DNA from: Acidobacteriota bacterium
GTDB taxonomy: Bacteria > Acidobacteriota > Terriglobia > Terriglobales > Acidobacteriaceae
Direction of reading: 5' to 3'
Length of the DNA: 64,000 nucleotides
Assembly: GCA_018268895.1 (NCBI GenBank)
Contig: JAFDVP010000007.1
Span: forward strand, 930,001 to 994,000
Part shown: positions 10,451-19,876 of the stretch, one piece after another
Numbering within the stretch: the first letter of the stretch is position 1
Layout of the letters: each line of letters opens with the position of its first letter
Program-made: the position numbers and the translations under genes
Notes under the pieces: model-generated
Told to the model about the DNA's origin: nothing
Seen by the model: only the letters and a program-made list of their open reading frames with translations
Database searches by the model: none

Positions 10451-10990
10451 CTAGCCCTCGGCCTTTGGCGCTGCGGCTTCAGCTTTTTTAGCCGCGCGGG
10501 CCACCAGCGCGCACATCACCGTTGCCTCGCACGCTACCTTACCCTCGACCGTCGCCGTACCCTGCATCCTCACCGCGTTCGAGCGCCAGTTCAGCACCTT
10601 GACTTCGATGCGCAACTGGTCACCCGGCACAACCGGCCTGCGAAACTTCGCGCTGTCGATTCCCGTGAAGACCATCAGCTTGCTGTCGCGGTCGGGAATC
10701 TCCGTCAGCAGCAGTGCCCCGCCGGCCTGCGCGATCGCCTCCACCATCAGTACACCCGGCATGATCGGGTAGTCGGGAAAGTGTCCCTGGAACTGCGGCT
10801 CGTTGAACGAGATGTTCTTGATGGCGACGATGCGCTGCCTGCGCTCGATCTCGACCACGCGGTCGATCAGCAAAAACGGATAGCGGTGCGGCAGGATGGA
10901 CATGATCTCGTTGATATCCATCGTCTGCTTCGCCGCAGGCGTCTCGGGCGCCGCAACGGCAACTGCGGAGTTTTCAGTCGGTTCACTCAT
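10451..10990 (-). CDS. fabZ: 3-hydroxyacyl-ACP dehydratase FabZ
   Basis: A 179-residue hotdog-fold enzyme that dehydrates (3R)-hydroxyacyl-ACP in fatty acid elongation. MDINEIMSILPHRYPFLLID is the family start, and GHFPDYPIMPGVLMVEA holds the catalytic His (about 70) and Glu (about 84). About 23 residues precede the conserved part (MSEPTENSAVAVAAPETPAA), so this protein has a short N-terminal extension. The true start could also be the Met of MDINEIM. First gene of the fabZ-lpxA-lpxI operon. FabZ and LpxA compete for the same 3-hydroxyacyl-ACP. Confidence 0.95.
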   Translation of the reverse strand: MSEPTENSAVAVAAPETPAAKQTMDINEIMSILPHRYPFLLIDRVVEIERRQRIVAIKNISFNEPQFQGHFPDYPIMPGVLMVEAIAQAGGALLLTEIPDRDSKLMVFTGIDSAKFRRPVVPGDQLRIEVKVLNWRSNAVRMQGTATVEGKVACEATVMCALVARAAKKAEAAAPKAEG

Positions 10991-11054
10991 GGCAGCCCTG
11001 AGTATAAACCGGCATGCGACGTTTTCGACGCTGCCGCGAACAAAGCCGATTATT

Positions 11055-11102
11055 GTCATTCCGACCGAAGCGGCGCAGCCGCGCAGCGGAGGAATCTGCT
11101 TC
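11055..11102. repeat. GTCATTCCGA-type intergenic repeat
   Basis: Reads GTCATTCCGACCGAAGC, then a GGCGCAGCC/GCGCAGCGG palindromic centre, ending GGAGGAATCTGCTTC. It is similar in plan to, but distinct from, the CCTGAGCGAAG repeats elsewhere in the window. Confidence 0.55.
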
Positions 11103-11149
11103 TCTACCTCGAATCGGGGTGCGCCTCCATCCCCATTTTCAACTGACGC

Positions 11150-12010
11150 CTACTTCTTCTTCAACAGGTTGTCCGGATTGAAGAGGTCCGGCGACAGTCC
11201 CTGGTTGTAAGCCACCTTCGTGTAGAACCGCTGGTTCACCATGTCGCCATTGCGATAGCGCGTCAACGTGTAGGCGGTCGGCAGGCCGTCGACGGTATGG
11301 TAGTCGTCGTAGGTCTCAGCGTCTTCGTCGAAGTCCTTGAACTGCTCGTTGCGCCATTTAAAGGTTCGCCGCAGCGGCAGATGAGTCGTTGCATCCAGCT
11401 CGATAGTGACGGCGTCGTTATTCGCGCTCAACACGGTGACCTTGTCGGCCATCCGCCGCTCCACCATCGTCTGCCCCTCTGAGAGGATCATCACCCCAGG
11501 CGCCTTGATCCACTCCCTCACCACGCTTTCAATGGAGTGGCTCTTCCGGCGCAGGTACTCCGCCACAATGTCCTTCGGAAGTTCCTTTCGCCCCTTGTAG
11601 GTCACCTCGTAGATGTTGTCCGTCGTGTAGATCTGCACGACATCGATCTTCTTGCCCGGCAGGATCATGCTTTTATCTGTGAGATAGCCGATGCGCTCAG
11701 CCTCCGGTTGTCCTGAGCCGGGAAACCGTCGCCATCCGGTGAATTCGATTACAGTGCCGTTTGGCTGGCCGCGAAAGAACGCCGCCGTCCTCCCCGACAC
11801 CTGCATGTCCTTGCGGTCGAGCCAGGCCTGCCCGCCCAGCGCCTCCACCATCTCGTCCATCAGCTTCTTGCCAATCTGCTCCTGCGTCCCCTTGGGCTGG
11901 CTTGGAGCAGCGCTCGGGATATCGCTCGCCTGCGCCAGCAACTTTGGAGCAGCAGACGTACCTAAAAGCAAAATCCCTAAAACCAGAACCAGCGAAAAAA
12001 TCTGCTTCAT
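11150..12010 (-). CDS. Secreted protein of unknown function, possibly LolA-like fold
   Basis: A 286-residue exported protein. MKQIFSLVLVLGILLLGTSA begins a signal peptide, with probable cleavage after LLAQA. The mature part has LMDEMVEALGGQAWLDRKDM near its start and many alternating polar/hydrophobic strands, including TIELDATTHLPLRRTFKWR and YDDYHTVDGLPTAYTLTRY. This pattern is common in acidobacterial outer-membrane-associated proteins related to the LolA/LolB-like or DUF4292 type. No catalytic motif is seen. The start was chosen for the TGGAGT ribosome site and signal peptide. Alone on the minus strand, downstream of nothing obvious. Confidence 0.7.
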   Translation of the reverse strand: MKQIFSLVLVLGILLLGTSAAPKLLAQASDIPSAAPSQPKGTQEQIGKKLMDEMVEALGGQAWLDRKDMQVSGRTAAFFRGQPNGTVIEFTGWRRFPGSGQPEAERIGYLTDKSMILPGKKIDVVQIYTTDNIYEVTYKGRKELPKDIVAEYLRRKSHSIESVVREWIKAPGVMILSEGQTMVERRMADKVTVLSANNDAVTIELDATTHLPLRRTFKWRNEQFKDFDEDAETYDDYHTVDGLPTAYTLTRYRNGDMVNQRFYTKVAYNQGLSPDLFNPDNLLKKK

Positions 12011-12187
12011 CGAAACTCCAGTCATCCAGCAAAGCACCTTCGTTTTGACGTCTACCGATGTGTCAGGGCAGCGAAGGCTACCAGGCCACCACGTCTGCCC
12101 ATACGCTGACGCTATCCAAATCGGCTATGATAGTGCAACCTCAGCACGGTCCACAGTTCAGTTCGCCACTCAAAGGGGGAATTGCTC

Positions 12188-12562
12188 GTGAAGATCGCTA
12201 CTCTCATCGCCCGCATCCTGCTCGGCCTCATCTTCACCGTCTTCGGCCTCAACGGCTTCTTTCACTTTCTGCCGATGCTGCTGCCACCCGGAGACGCGGG
12301 AGCCCTCTTCACCATCATGTTCAAATACGGCTGGATCACCTTTATCAGCGGGCTCTACGTCATCGCAGGCGTGTTCCTGCTCATAGGCCGTTACATCGGT
12401 GCCGCACTCACTATCCTCGGTCCAATCATCGTCGTGATTCTTCTCTATCACTTCACGATGGACCCAAAAGGCCTCCCCTTGGCTCTCTTCGTTGCTCTGC
12501 TTGAGATCTTCCTCATATATTCCTACTGGCATCAATTCGACGCCGTGGTCAAACATCGCTAG
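12188..12562 (+). CDS. Small integral membrane protein, DoxX-like
   Basis: A 124-residue protein made almost wholly of four hydrophobic helices: KIATLIARILLGLIFTVFGL, a second after a short Pro-rich loop (ITFISGLYVIAGVFLLIG), then LTILGPIIVVILLYHF and LALFVALLEIFLIYSYW. Size and layout match the DoxX/DoxD-like superfamily, found in membrane redox complexes and many proteins of unknown role. The GTG start follows AGGGGGAA at good spacing. A TTG two codons earlier is the alternative. No partner gene lies beside it. Confidence 0.72.
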   Translation: MKIATLIARILLGLIFTVFGLNGFFHFLPMLLPPGDAGALFTIMFKYGWITFISGLYVIAGVFLLIGRYIGAALTILGPIIVVILLYHFTMDPKGLPLALFVALLEIFLIYSYWHQFDAVVKHR

Positions 12563-12597
12563 TGTAGTGTCCCAAAAGTTCGTAGCATAAATATCGT

Positions 12598-12656
12598 GTC
12601 ATTCTGAGCGGAGTTTGGCGCGCTTTTGGCGTCAAACGGAGTCGAAGGACCTGCGG
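12598..12656. repeat. Dispersed intergenic repeat, diverged copy
   Basis: GTCATTCTGAGCGGAG at the left and GGAGTCGAAGGACCTGC at the right match the family at 7721 and 13180. The centre holds GGCGCGC and GGCGTC in place of the usual short palindrome. Confidence 0.65.
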
Positions 12657-12704
12657 TTTGCAATCTCAATTTAGGTGGCGGAACTTGGGAAACGCTAAGC
12701 TGCG

Positions 12705-13130
12705 CTAATGCGTCTCTCCCATCGCTGCCGGCTTCTTTTTTCTCGCGGCGACCTGTTTGCGGTTAGGCATCGCCAGCACATCGCGCGTTCGCTTCGGCAA
12801 CTTCGCGTAGATGATTGCATGGGCCGCCTCAAGCTCGCGCGTCCACTCATGCGCGCGGAAGACGTCCCATCGTTCTACAGCCACCCAGTGTGCACGCGCC
12901 AGATATGGCGCCGGACGAATACCCTCCTGCTCGACCAGCTCTGCAAACCTCTCAGGGCCAGCCGCATAAGAGATGACCGGACCACCCTTGTCATCCAGAT
13001 CGACCAGGGCAAACATCTTTCCACCGATGGCCTTGTCGCCCACCCAGAAGACAAGGTTCGCACCCCACTGCATCGTCTCCGCCACGTGCGGTAGCTTCAG
13101 AAGCATCGTGCGTAACCTCTCCGCATCCAT
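12705..13130 (-). CDS. MmcQ/YjbR-family protein
   Basis: About 141 residues beginning MDAERLRTMLLKLPHVAETM, a typical MmcQ/YjbR opening. KMFALVDLDDKGGPVISYAA and LARAHWVAVERWDVFRAHEW then follow in the family order. The family adopts a CyaY-like double-wing DNA-binding fold; its biochemical role is not established. The C-terminus is basic (KQVAARKKKPAAMGETH). No ribosome site precedes the chosen ATG. A GTG two codons earlier is possible. The longer open frame upstream runs through the intergenic repeat at 13180 and is unlikely to be coding. Confidence 0.75.
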   Translation of the reverse strand: MDAERLRTMLLKLPHVAETMQWGANLVFWVGDKAIGGKMFALVDLDDKGGPVISYAAGPERFAELVEQEGIRPAPYLARAHWVAVERWDVFRAHEWTRELEAAHAIIYAKLPKRTRDVLAMPNRKQVAARKKKPAAMGETH

Positions 13131-13179
13131 GCGCACGAGTATAATGGGCCCTCGCTCGTAATGATGTGATCTGAAATCT

Positions 13180-13220
13180 GTCATCCTGAGCGAAGCGCAG
13201 CGAAGTCGAAGGACCTGCAT
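13180..13220. repeat. Dispersed intergenic repeat, minimal copy
   Basis: The shortest clean copy in the window: GTCATCCTGAGCGAAGC, then a short GCGAAGTCGAAGG and GACCTGC end. It can serve as the consensus for the copies at 7721, 12598, 56119 and 62642. Confidence 0.8.
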
Positions 13221-13248
13221 TTTGCCTATGCCGCCGTAGCTCCATCCT

Positions 13249-13659
13249 TCACCCCAACCGAAGCCGCAACGCCCCCTTCGCCTCCTCCGCATCCACCACC
13301 CTGCCGTTCTGCATCACGACAATCTTCCCCGCCTTTACCAGCCTCCGAGCCGCCTCTCGTGCAGGCTGCATCAACCCCTCCCAATCGCGACGAGCGCCCG
13401 TTCCTCCTACCCTCTTCGCCGCGTCAGAAGGACAGATCGTCTTCCCCTTGCCACACTCCTCCAGAAGCTCCAGAATTGCTGCTTCCAGTTCGGCGGCCTT
13501 CTCGCCCTTTGCGTAGCCGCTACAAGCCTGGCTGCAATACTTCGCCACATCCCAGTCCCGCGCCCGGGCATCACTCCACGCAAACGCCTTCCCGCAGGTC
13601 CTGCACAGCTTCTCCTTCTTCGGAGTCTCCCGCTCGCGCTTCCTCACCCTGTCCGGCAT
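13249..13659 (-). CDS. DUF2256-DUF3253 two-domain protein
   Basis: A 136-residue protein with two recognisable small domains. Residues 15-48 ([20 protein letters not shown], then [12 protein letters not shown]) are a four-Cys zinc-finger-like DUF2256. Residues 60-136 ([47 protein letters not shown]) match the DUF3253 winged-helix-like domain. Both occur as separate or fused proteins in bacteria. The fold suggests nucleic-acid binding, but no function is known. The start follows AAGAGG. Divergent from tyrS with only 27 bases between start codons, so they share a promoter region. Confidence 0.8.
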   Translation of the reverse strand: MPDRVRKRERETPKKEKLCRTCGKAFAWSDARARDWDVAKYCSQACSGYAKGEKAAELEAAILELLEECGKGKTICPSDAAKRVGGTGARRDWEGLMQPAREAARRLVKAGKIVVMQNGRVVDAEEAKGALRLRLG

Positions 13660-13686
13660 AGCCTCTTTATACTGAATAAACAGACC

Positions 13687-14955
13687 ATGCCGACATTCCC
13701 ATCTCTTGAAGACCAGCTCGACCTCATCACCAAGGGCACCGCCGAGATCCTCCCCCTTGAATCGCTCAAGGAGCGCATCCAGCAGTCCATCGCCTCCGGC
13801 AAGCCCATGCGCATCAAAGCTGGCTTCGACCCCACCGCACCCGACCTCCACCTCGGCCACACCGTACTCATCCGCAAGCTGCGCCACTTCCAGCAGCTCG
13901 GCCACACCGTCATCTTCCTCATCGGCGACTCCACCGCGCTCATCGGCGACCCCACCGGGCGAAATGTAACAAGAAAGCCCCTCACGCCCGAGCAGATCGC
14001 CGCCAACGCCGAGACCTACAAGGAGCAGGTCTTCAAGATCCTCGACCCCAAGCTCACCGAGGTCCGCTACAACTCCGAGTGGCTCAACAAGCTCTCCTAC
14101 TACGACCTCGTCAAACTCATGGCGCAGTTCACGCTCTCACAGATGCTTGAGCGCGAAGAGTTCCATAAGCGCTTCAACGATGAACAGCCCATCGGCGTTC
14201 ACGAGATGATCTACCCGATAGCGCAGGGCTATGACTCCGTTGCACTCTATGCCGACGTCGAACTCGGAGGCACCGACCAGAAGTTCAACCTCATGCGCGG
14301 ACGCGACCTGCAACGCCACTTCGGCCAGCCCCAACAGAGCATCCTCATGATGCCCATCATCGAAGGTCTCGACGGCGTCCAGAAGATGTCGAAGTCGCTC
14401 AACAACGCCATCGGCATCCACGAGCCCCCCGCCGAGATGTATGGCAAGCTCATGTCCATCTCCGACGCCCTCATGTGGCGCTACTACACCCTGCTCACCG
14501 ACCTCCGCGGCTCCGAGATCGAGCAGATGAAGGCCGACGTCGCCTCAGGTGCTCTGCATCCGATGCAGGCCAAGAAGAACCTCGCTCACGCCATCACCGT
14601 AGACTTCCACTCAAACGAAGCCGCCGATGCCGCCGCCGAAGGCTGGGCCAAACAGTTCCAGCAAAAATCCGTAGGCGACGACATCCCCGTAGTCCAAATC
14701 TCCAAATCCGCCGAAGGCCTCTCCGCCTCCACCGATTCCGCCGCCCAGCCCGCCGAAGCCCTCCGTACACCCAGGCTCCTAGTCCTCGCCGGACTAGCCG
14801 CCTCCACCGGCGAAGCCACCCGCAAGCTCGGCGAAAACGCCGTCAGCATCAACGGCGAAAAATTCTCCAACCGCACCATCACCCTCGACAAGCTAGGCGA
14901 CGCGCCCACCCTCCGCCTAGGCAAACGTGCCGTCCGCATTGAATGGACTGAGTAG
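13687..14955 (+). CDS. tyrS: Tyrosyl-tRNA synthetase
   Basis: A 422-residue class I synthetase. The HIGH-type motif is HLGH (residues 55-58) in [18 protein letters not shown], and the KMSKS loop is at about 233. The C-terminal S4 RNA-binding domain is seen in [20 protein letters not shown] near residue 370. HLGH plus KMSKS marks the TyrZ-like branch rather than the KFGKT branch of E. coli TyrS. The enzyme charges tRNA-Tyr in the cytoplasm. Unusually, a Ser/Ala-rich spacer (about residues 320-365) lies between the alpha-helical domain and S4. Confidence 0.96.
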   Translation: MPTFPSLEDQLDLITKGTAEILPLESLKERIQQSIASGKPMRIKAGFDPTAPDLHLGHTVLIRKLRHFQQLGHTVIFLIGDSTALIGDPTGRNVTRKPLTPEQIAANAETYKEQVFKILDPKLTEVRYNSEWLNKLSYYDLVKLMAQFTLSQMLEREEFHKRFNDEQPIGVHEMIYPIAQGYDSVALYADVELGGTDQKFNLMRGRDLQRHFGQPQQSILMMPIIEGLDGVQKMSKSLNNAIGIHEPPAEMYGKLMSISDALMWRYYTLLTDLRGSEIEQMKADVASGALHPMQAKKNLAHAITVDFHSNEAADAAAEGWAKQFQQKSVGDDIPVVQISKSAEGLSASTDSAAQPAEALRTPRLLVLAGLAASTGEATRKLGENAVSINGEKFSNRTITLDKLGDAPTLRLGKRAVRIEWTE

Positions 14956-15085
14956 TGAATGCCTCGCATCCAAGACGTGAGAAGTTTCCGTTAACTCCGT
15001 TTACGGGGAGATTCCTCGCTATTCGTAACTGGTCGCGCTGCTGTGGACGACAAAGCGAATTGGGGAAGATGCTGTCGTTCTGTGC

Positions 15086-15799
15086 TCACTGATTGGCTTT
15101 CAAAATGGCATCAGCCCACTGTTCGCTGGTGTTCCGCACCCACTTGAGTGACTCTTCACCTTCATAACGGGAATCAAGATAGGCGTACAGCAGCCGATTC
15201 TGAACTCGGAGAATGATAACTGCCGAAACCATGTTGGCCGAAGACCCTCCACTTGAAATTGGTGTGATCATGCCGAAACAGAAAACGTCAGGTTTGGAGA
15301 AGAACGCGCCAATCGGAACAGGCCTGTTGAGCGCAACTTCGGTCGTAGCTCCCAGCGCCTTTAGCTTGTGGTTGAGTTCATCTTGCATGGCTTTGAAATC
15401 TGTCTGCGGGTTGTTCTTATCGGTTCCGTATTGCTGGGTAAGCGTGGCCGAAATCTGTTTGAAAGAAGTGGCATCCACCTCAGTAAACTCGGCACGGCGC
15501 AGCGTCTCCACAAGCGCGAAACGGGAAGCGCCTTTTGCGACCCTCGCGCGAAGATTAGCAGCATCGTCGGCAAGCAAGAACCCTGCGATCAGTCGGTTGG
15601 TATCAGGGGCCAAGTATTCCATGAGCACGCGGTAGTCGGAGCCGACCTCGTTCAGTTCAGGCGTGGGCGGAGGAATGGCGATTGATTTCAACCCAGAGCG
15701 GTAGGTTGGGATTCCCAGGGTCGGTGCCTGGGCGATCATCGGGGTAGCAGTCGAGAAGCATACGAGGGACAGGTACAGGCAAAGAAAACCGGCTTTCAT
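15086..15799 (-). CDS. Secreted protein of unknown function
   Basis: A 237-residue protein with a clear signal peptide (MKAGFLCLYLSLVCFSTATP, cleavage probably after MIAQA). The mature part has SGLKSIAIPPPTPELNEVGS, a central helical region, and a C-terminal segment with SAVIILRVQNRLLYAYLDSR. I do not recognise a family or catalytic motif. Its base composition is somewhat less GC-rich than that of tyrS. It is the only gene on this strand for several kilobases and has no obvious partner. Confidence 0.65.
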   Translation of the reverse strand: MKAGFLCLYLSLVCFSTATPMIAQAPTLGIPTYRSGLKSIAIPPPTPELNEVGSDYRVLMEYLAPDTNRLIAGFLLADDAANLRARVAKGASRFALVETLRRAEFTEVDATSFKQISATLTQQYGTDKNNPQTDFKAMQDELNHKLKALGATTEVALNRPVPIGAFFSKPDVFCFGMITPISSGGSSANMVSAVIILRVQNRLLYAYLDSRYEGEESLKWVRNTSEQWADAILKANQ

Positions 15800-16315
15800 T
15801 CGTTCTCCGAATGTAGTTATGGGCCGATCATATCGCAGGGCGTCACGGTTTTCGGCTGAGCACCGTTAAACGCTCTTGCCCGAGCGAAGCTCGAACCACT
15901 CGCAGGGGCGTCATCCCGCGTCAAACCACGCCGGAGGTGCCATTCCGGGCAAAGCCGAGCAATCCCGCATTTAGCTCGAGCCGCCACTGACCCCTCCTTA
16001 GAAATCTTGTCAAGCCCAAAAACTACGCATCTCTATCATTCCAAACGAAATATAGGTTGCCGATTAGTTATAGTCACTTTGCTATGCTTAAAACCATAAG
16101 GGCAGGAAATAAACAGTGGCTGACATGCAAAATAGGCACCTTCCCCTTTAGAATCATGGCTTTGTTTCCTAAATCATCTGGAATCAATGCTTTGCAGAAT
16201 AAGTCCACCGATAAGCGTAGCTGAATCAATCCTTTACAGGAAACACGTGGGGGGATGGGTTGACGATTCCCACCCGTTCGCATCCAACTTCAATAGAACG
16301 AGGTCACGAACGTTA
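15800..16315. other. Gene-free stretch
   Basis: About 500 bases between divergent secreted-protein genes. The left part contains broken palindromic sequence around 15880-15980 (GAGCGAAGCTCG, GGGGCGTCATCCCGC, GCCATTCCGGGC) that looks like eroded intergenic repeat. The right part, 16000-16200, is clearly AT-richer and probably carries the promoters. No convincing small gene is seen. Confidence 0.4.
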
Positions 16316-17158
16316 ATGAGATCGTGTTTGATTGCCTGCACGCTTTCTGTCTTCTCCACTTTGGCCGGGTCGATTGCACACGCGCAGCAGCGGCAGGATC
16401 CCAGGGCGCAGGCCATCGTCCGCGTCTCCGTCCAGACGGAGCTGGACGCCGACAAGGCAGACCAGTCCCGCTGGCGCTATAAGTCCGACGTCATCCGCCC
16501 CGAGGGCCACTTCGTCTTCATCGTCGTCGAGACCGACAAGGGTTCCGTGAAGAAGAAGATCGAGCAGAACGGCAAGCCGCTCGACTCCGCCGCGCTCAAC
16601 GCCGAGATGCAGCGCATCGACTCCTTCGTCCACGACCCCTCGCAGCAAGCCAGACAGCGCAAGGACAGCAGCGCCGACGACGCTCGCGCCGAGAAGATGC
16701 TGCGCATGTTGCCCGACGCCTTTCTCTGGACCATCAAGAGCGACACGCCGACCGAGACGACGCTCGACTTCACGCCCGACCCCAGCTTCAGCGCGCCCTC
16801 GATGGAAGCGCGCGTCTTCGCCGCCATGGCCGGCGAGATCGTTGTCACCAAGCCCGGCAACCGCATGAAGTCGCTCAAAGGCCACCTGCTCTACGACGTA
16901 AAGTTCGGCTACGGCATCCTCGGCAGGATGGAGCAGGGAGGAACCTTCAACATCGAACGCCGCGAGATCGCGCCCACGGTCTGGCAGATCACCGAGTCGC
17001 ATATTCACTTCAGCGGCCACGTGCTCTTCTTCCACACCATCAACGAGCAGGAGGACGAGGTGAAGACCAACTTCCGCCAGACGCCTCCGGCCACGACGCT
17101 CGAGCAGGCGGCCAACCTTCTGCGCGGCGAGCCCACATCGCTCGACGCCAGGCGCTGA
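16316..17158 (+). CDS. Secreted protein of unknown function
   Basis: A 280-residue exported protein. MRSCLIACTLSVFSTLAGSI then AHAQ forms the signal peptide. The mature part carries ETDKGSVKKKIEQNGKPLDS and the later HLLYDVKFGYGILGRMEQGG, with a strand-rich C-terminal half. This layout recurs in acidobacterial exported proteins of unknown role. No metal or nucleophile motif is seen. The ATG at 16316 was chosen because it directly begins the signal peptide; an upstream extension of 43 codons is poor. The end is 39 bases before rnr, so the two may be co-transcribed. Confidence 0.68.
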   Translation: MRSCLIACTLSVFSTLAGSIAHAQQRQDPRAQAIVRVSVQTELDADKADQSRWRYKSDVIRPEGHFVFIVVETDKGSVKKKIEQNGKPLDSAALNAEMQRIDSFVHDPSQQARQRKDSSADDARAEKMLRMLPDAFLWTIKSDTPTETTLDFTPDPSFSAPSMEARVFAAMAGEIVVTKPGNRMKSLKGHLLYDVKFGYGILGRMEQGGTFNIERREIAPTVWQITESHIHFSGHVLFFHTINEQEDEVKTNFRQTPPATTLEQAANLLRGEPTSLDARR

Positions 17159-17197
17159 CCGAAGCCCGCTCGAGCGAACCGCGCTATCCTTGGTGAA

Positions 17198-19876
17198 ATG
17201 TCCGGCCACCCTTACAAGTACACCGACCGCGAGCTCATCGGTCGCATCGAGCGTTCCGCCGGACAGCGTGCCGGCTACAAGCAGCTCATCCGCGAGCTCG
17301 GCCTCGGCGGCGGACGCGAGCGCCGCCTGCTCCTCGAGCAGCTCGCCCGCATCACCGCGCGCGGCGCCCTGGTCAAGATCGACGGCGACCACTGGAGCCT
17401 GCCCTCTGCAATACCCGAGCGCACTGCACGAACTGCGGGTCTTCATCCCACCCGCGACCGCCTCGTCGCCGGACGCATCGACCTGCACCGCGACGGTTAC
17501 GCTTTCGTCCGTCCCAACGGAAGCGCGAACCGCGACGACGACCTCTTCATCCCTCCGAACGAGCTGAACGGAGCGATGCAGGGCGACGAAGTGCTGGTCG
17601 ATGAAGCTCCGCGCGGACGTGACGGGCGCCGCTCCGGCCGCGTCGCCCGCGTCCTCACGCGCCGCAACCCAACCGTCGTAGGCATCTTCCACTACGCGCG
17701 TTCGCACCGACGCAGCCCATGGGAGAACCTTCCGCTGGCCAAAGGCAACTACGTCATGCCCTTCGACGAACGCATGACGCAGCCCATCCTCATCGTAGAG
17801 GGCGACGAGGTGGTGCCTGAGTCTGCGGTCTCGCCGCATCGCGTGCTCGGCGAAGAGGCCGAGGAGCAGAAGCGTAAGTGGACCGCCGAAGAGAATCCGC
17901 TTACTCCGCTCGAAGGTCTCGCCGTCGACGTCGAAATTACCGACTACCCCTCGCCTGGCCGTCCGGCGCGCGGCCGCGTCATCGAGGTACTCGGACCACC
18001 GGATGCATTTGGTGTCGACGTCGAGATCGTCATCCGCAAGCACCATCTGCCGCACGTCTTTCCTGCGAACGTCCTTGCCGAAGCGGCAGACTCCGCGAAG
18101 CAGACCGTCGCGACGCTTGCGCCCGATGAGTTGGCGAAGCGTCGTGACTTCCGCGGCCTGCCTATCGTCACCATCGACGGCGAGACGGCGCGCGACTTCG
18201 ACGACGCCGTCTACGTCGAGCCGCTCAAGAACGGCAACTGGCAGCTTCAGGTGCACATCGCAGACGTCAGTCATTACGTGACTCCCGGAACGTCGCTCGA
18301 TCTCGAGGCACGACTGCGCGCGACGTCGGTCTACTTTCCCGATCGTGCGATTCCGATGCTGCCCAACGATCTATCGAGCGGCATGTGCAGCCTGCGTCCC
18401 GATGAAGATCGACTGGTGATGAGCTGCCTCATGGAGATCGACCCGCGCGGCGAGATCGTCGGCTTCGAGGTCTGCGAGGGCATCATTCGCAGCGCCCGGC
18501 GCATGACGTACACGCAGGTGCAGGCCATCCTCGACGGCGATGAGCCGACGCGCGCAGAGTTCGGTGAACTCACGGCGGAGTTCGATCGCATGCACGACCT
18601 TGCGCTGCGCCTGAACGCCAAGCGCAAGCGTCGCGGCTCCATCGACTTCGACCTGCCCGAGCCAGTGGTGCAGTTCGACCCCGAGGGCAACATGAAGGCC
18701 ATCGTCCGCTCCGAGCGCGGGTGGTCGAACCGGCTGATCGAAGAGTTCATGCTCTCAGCCAACGAGTGCGTCGCGCACTGGATTGAAGCGCAGGGAATTC
18801 CGGGTATCTACCGTATCCATGAGACGCCGGATCCGAAGCGCATCGTCGAGTTCGAGGAGACCGCCGCGCAGTTTGGCTACACGCTCGGTTTCTCAAGTCT
18901 GTCCGTCAAGCGCGTGCAGACGAAGGGCGGCCGTCGCGATGCGCGAGGTTCCGGCAGGGCAGCGCAGACGCACGAGGTCCCCGACGCGATTCCTGTCACG
19001 CCGCAGATGTATCAGCGGCTGACGGCGAAGATTCAGGGCAAGCCCGAGGAACGCATCCTCTCGTACCTGATGCTGCGCTCGCTCAAGCAGGCGCGTTACA
19101 GCGAGGCGAACGCCGGACACTTCGCGCTGGCCTCGCCCAGCTACACGCACTTCACCTCGCCGATCCGCCGCTATCCCGACCTGATCGTTCATCGCCTGCT
19201 GCGCTCGCTGCTTCGCGCAGGCGCGAAGCAGCAGGGATTTCCGATCCTCAGCACCGAGCCGCAGCCCTGGGGAGAGAAGGCCAGCCATGGACGTCCGGGT
19301 GCCCCATCCTTCGCGCAGCGAAGGGTGGGAGAGCAGGACGCTCAAGGCCCGCTGCCGGAAGACGAGCTCAACGCGATGGCCGCCGAATCGAGCCAGGCCG
19401 AGCGCCGCGCCGACGACGCCGAGCGCGAGTTGATCGAGTGGAAGAAGATCCGCTTCATGCAGGACCGCGTGGGCGAGGACTTCAAGGGCATCATCCTCTC
19501 GTGCACGAAGTACGGCTTCTTCGTGGAGCTCGACGATATCTTCATCGAGGGCATGGTGCCGATCGCCAGCCTCGAGGACGACCGCTACTTCTTCCGCGAT
19601 ACCGATCGCACGATCGTCGGCGGCCGCAACGGGCGCGTCTTCAAGATCGGTCAGCACGTCCACGTTCTGCTCGACCGCATCGACCGCCAGGCACGGCGGC
19701 TTCAGTTCGCGCTGATGCCCGAGGAGTACGCGAACGCAGCCGCGCCACGTTCGCTGCGCCAGTCCAAGAAAGAAAAGGACGCAGCGCATACAAGCCCCGA
19801 CCGCTCCGGCAAACCGAAGAAGGGGAAGGCGAAAAACCGCGTTCGCAACAAGAAGGCGAAGGGAAAACGCCGCTAG
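17198..19876 (+). CDS. rnr: Ribonuclease R (VacB)
   Basis: An 892-residue 3'-5' exoribonuclease. An N-terminal winged-helix region (REL and LLLEQLARI part) precedes cold-shock domains (RIDLHRDGYAFVRP near 95) and the RNB catalytic domain, whose active site is at TARDFDDAVYVEP (about 330-342). FTSPIRRYPDLIVHRLLRSL follows near 650. A C-terminal S1 domain (GEDFKGIILSCTKYGFFVEL) and a Lys-rich tail (KGKAKNRVRNKKAKGKRR) complete it. RNase R degrades structured RNA, including rRNA and mRNA decay intermediates. Oddity: between RNB and S1 there is an extra loop of about 50 residues, part of which is encoded by a palindromic repeat (listed separately). The stop overlaps the stop of the convergent NagX-like gene. 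Confidence 0.96.
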   Translation: MSGHPYKYTDRELIGRIERSAGQRAGYKQLIRELGLGGGRERRLLLEQLARITARGALVKIDGDHWSLPSAIPERTARTAGLHPTRDRLVAGRIDLHRDGYAFVRPNGSANRDDDLFIPPNELNGAMQGDEVLVDEAPRGRDGRRSGRVARVLTRRNPTVVGIFHYARSHRRSPWENLPLAKGNYVMPFDERMTQPILIVEGDEVVPESAVSPHRVLGEEAEEQKRKWTAEENPLTPLEGLAVDVEITDYPSPGRPARGRVIEVLGPPDAFGVDVEIVIRKHHLPHVFPANVLAEAADSAKQTVATLAPDELAKRRDFRGLPIVTIDGETARDFDDAVYVEPLKNGNWQLQVHIADVSHYVTPGTSLDLEARLRATSVYFPDRAIPMLPNDLSSGMCSLRPDEDRLVMSCLMEIDPRGEIVGFEVCEGIIRSARRMTYTQVQAILDGDEPTRAEFGELTAEFDRMHDLALRLNAKRKRRGSIDFDLPEPVVQFDPEGNMKAIVRSERGWSNRLIEEFMLSANECVAHWIEAQGIPGIYRIHETPDPKRIVEFEETAAQFGYTLGFSSLSVKRVQTKGGRRDARGSGRAAQTHEVPDAIPVTPQMYQRLTAKIQGKPEERILSYLMLRSLKQARYSEANAGHFALASPSYTHFTSPIRRYPDLIVHRLLRSLLRAGAKQQGFPILSTEPQPWGEKASHGRPGAPSFAQRRVGEQDAQGPLPEDELNAMAAESSQAERRADDAERELIEWKKIRFMQDRVGEDFKGIILSCTKYGFFVELDDIFIEGMVPIASLEDDRYFFRDTDRTIVGGRNGRVFKIGQHVHVLLDRIDRQARRLQFALMPEEYANAAAPRSLRQSKKEKDAAHTSPDRSGKPKKGKAKNRVRNKKAKGKRR
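19295..19330. repeat. Palindromic repeat inserted in frame within rnr
   Basis: CCGGGTGCCCCATC followed by an 11-bp stem (CCATCCTTCGC / GCGAAGGGTGG, one G-T pair) with loop GCA. It encodes PGAPSFAQRRVG in the loop between the RNB and S1 domains. The same 14-base start, in the same reading frame, occurs at 53940 inside an unrelated gene. Confidence 0.75.

Noticed and set aside
16313..18274. Long open frame of about 650 codons antisense to the secreted-protein gene and rnr
   Set aside because: It mirrors high-GC coding sequence, has low-complexity Arg/Val/Asp-rich content and no domain or ribosome site. The plus-strand genes explain this DNA.
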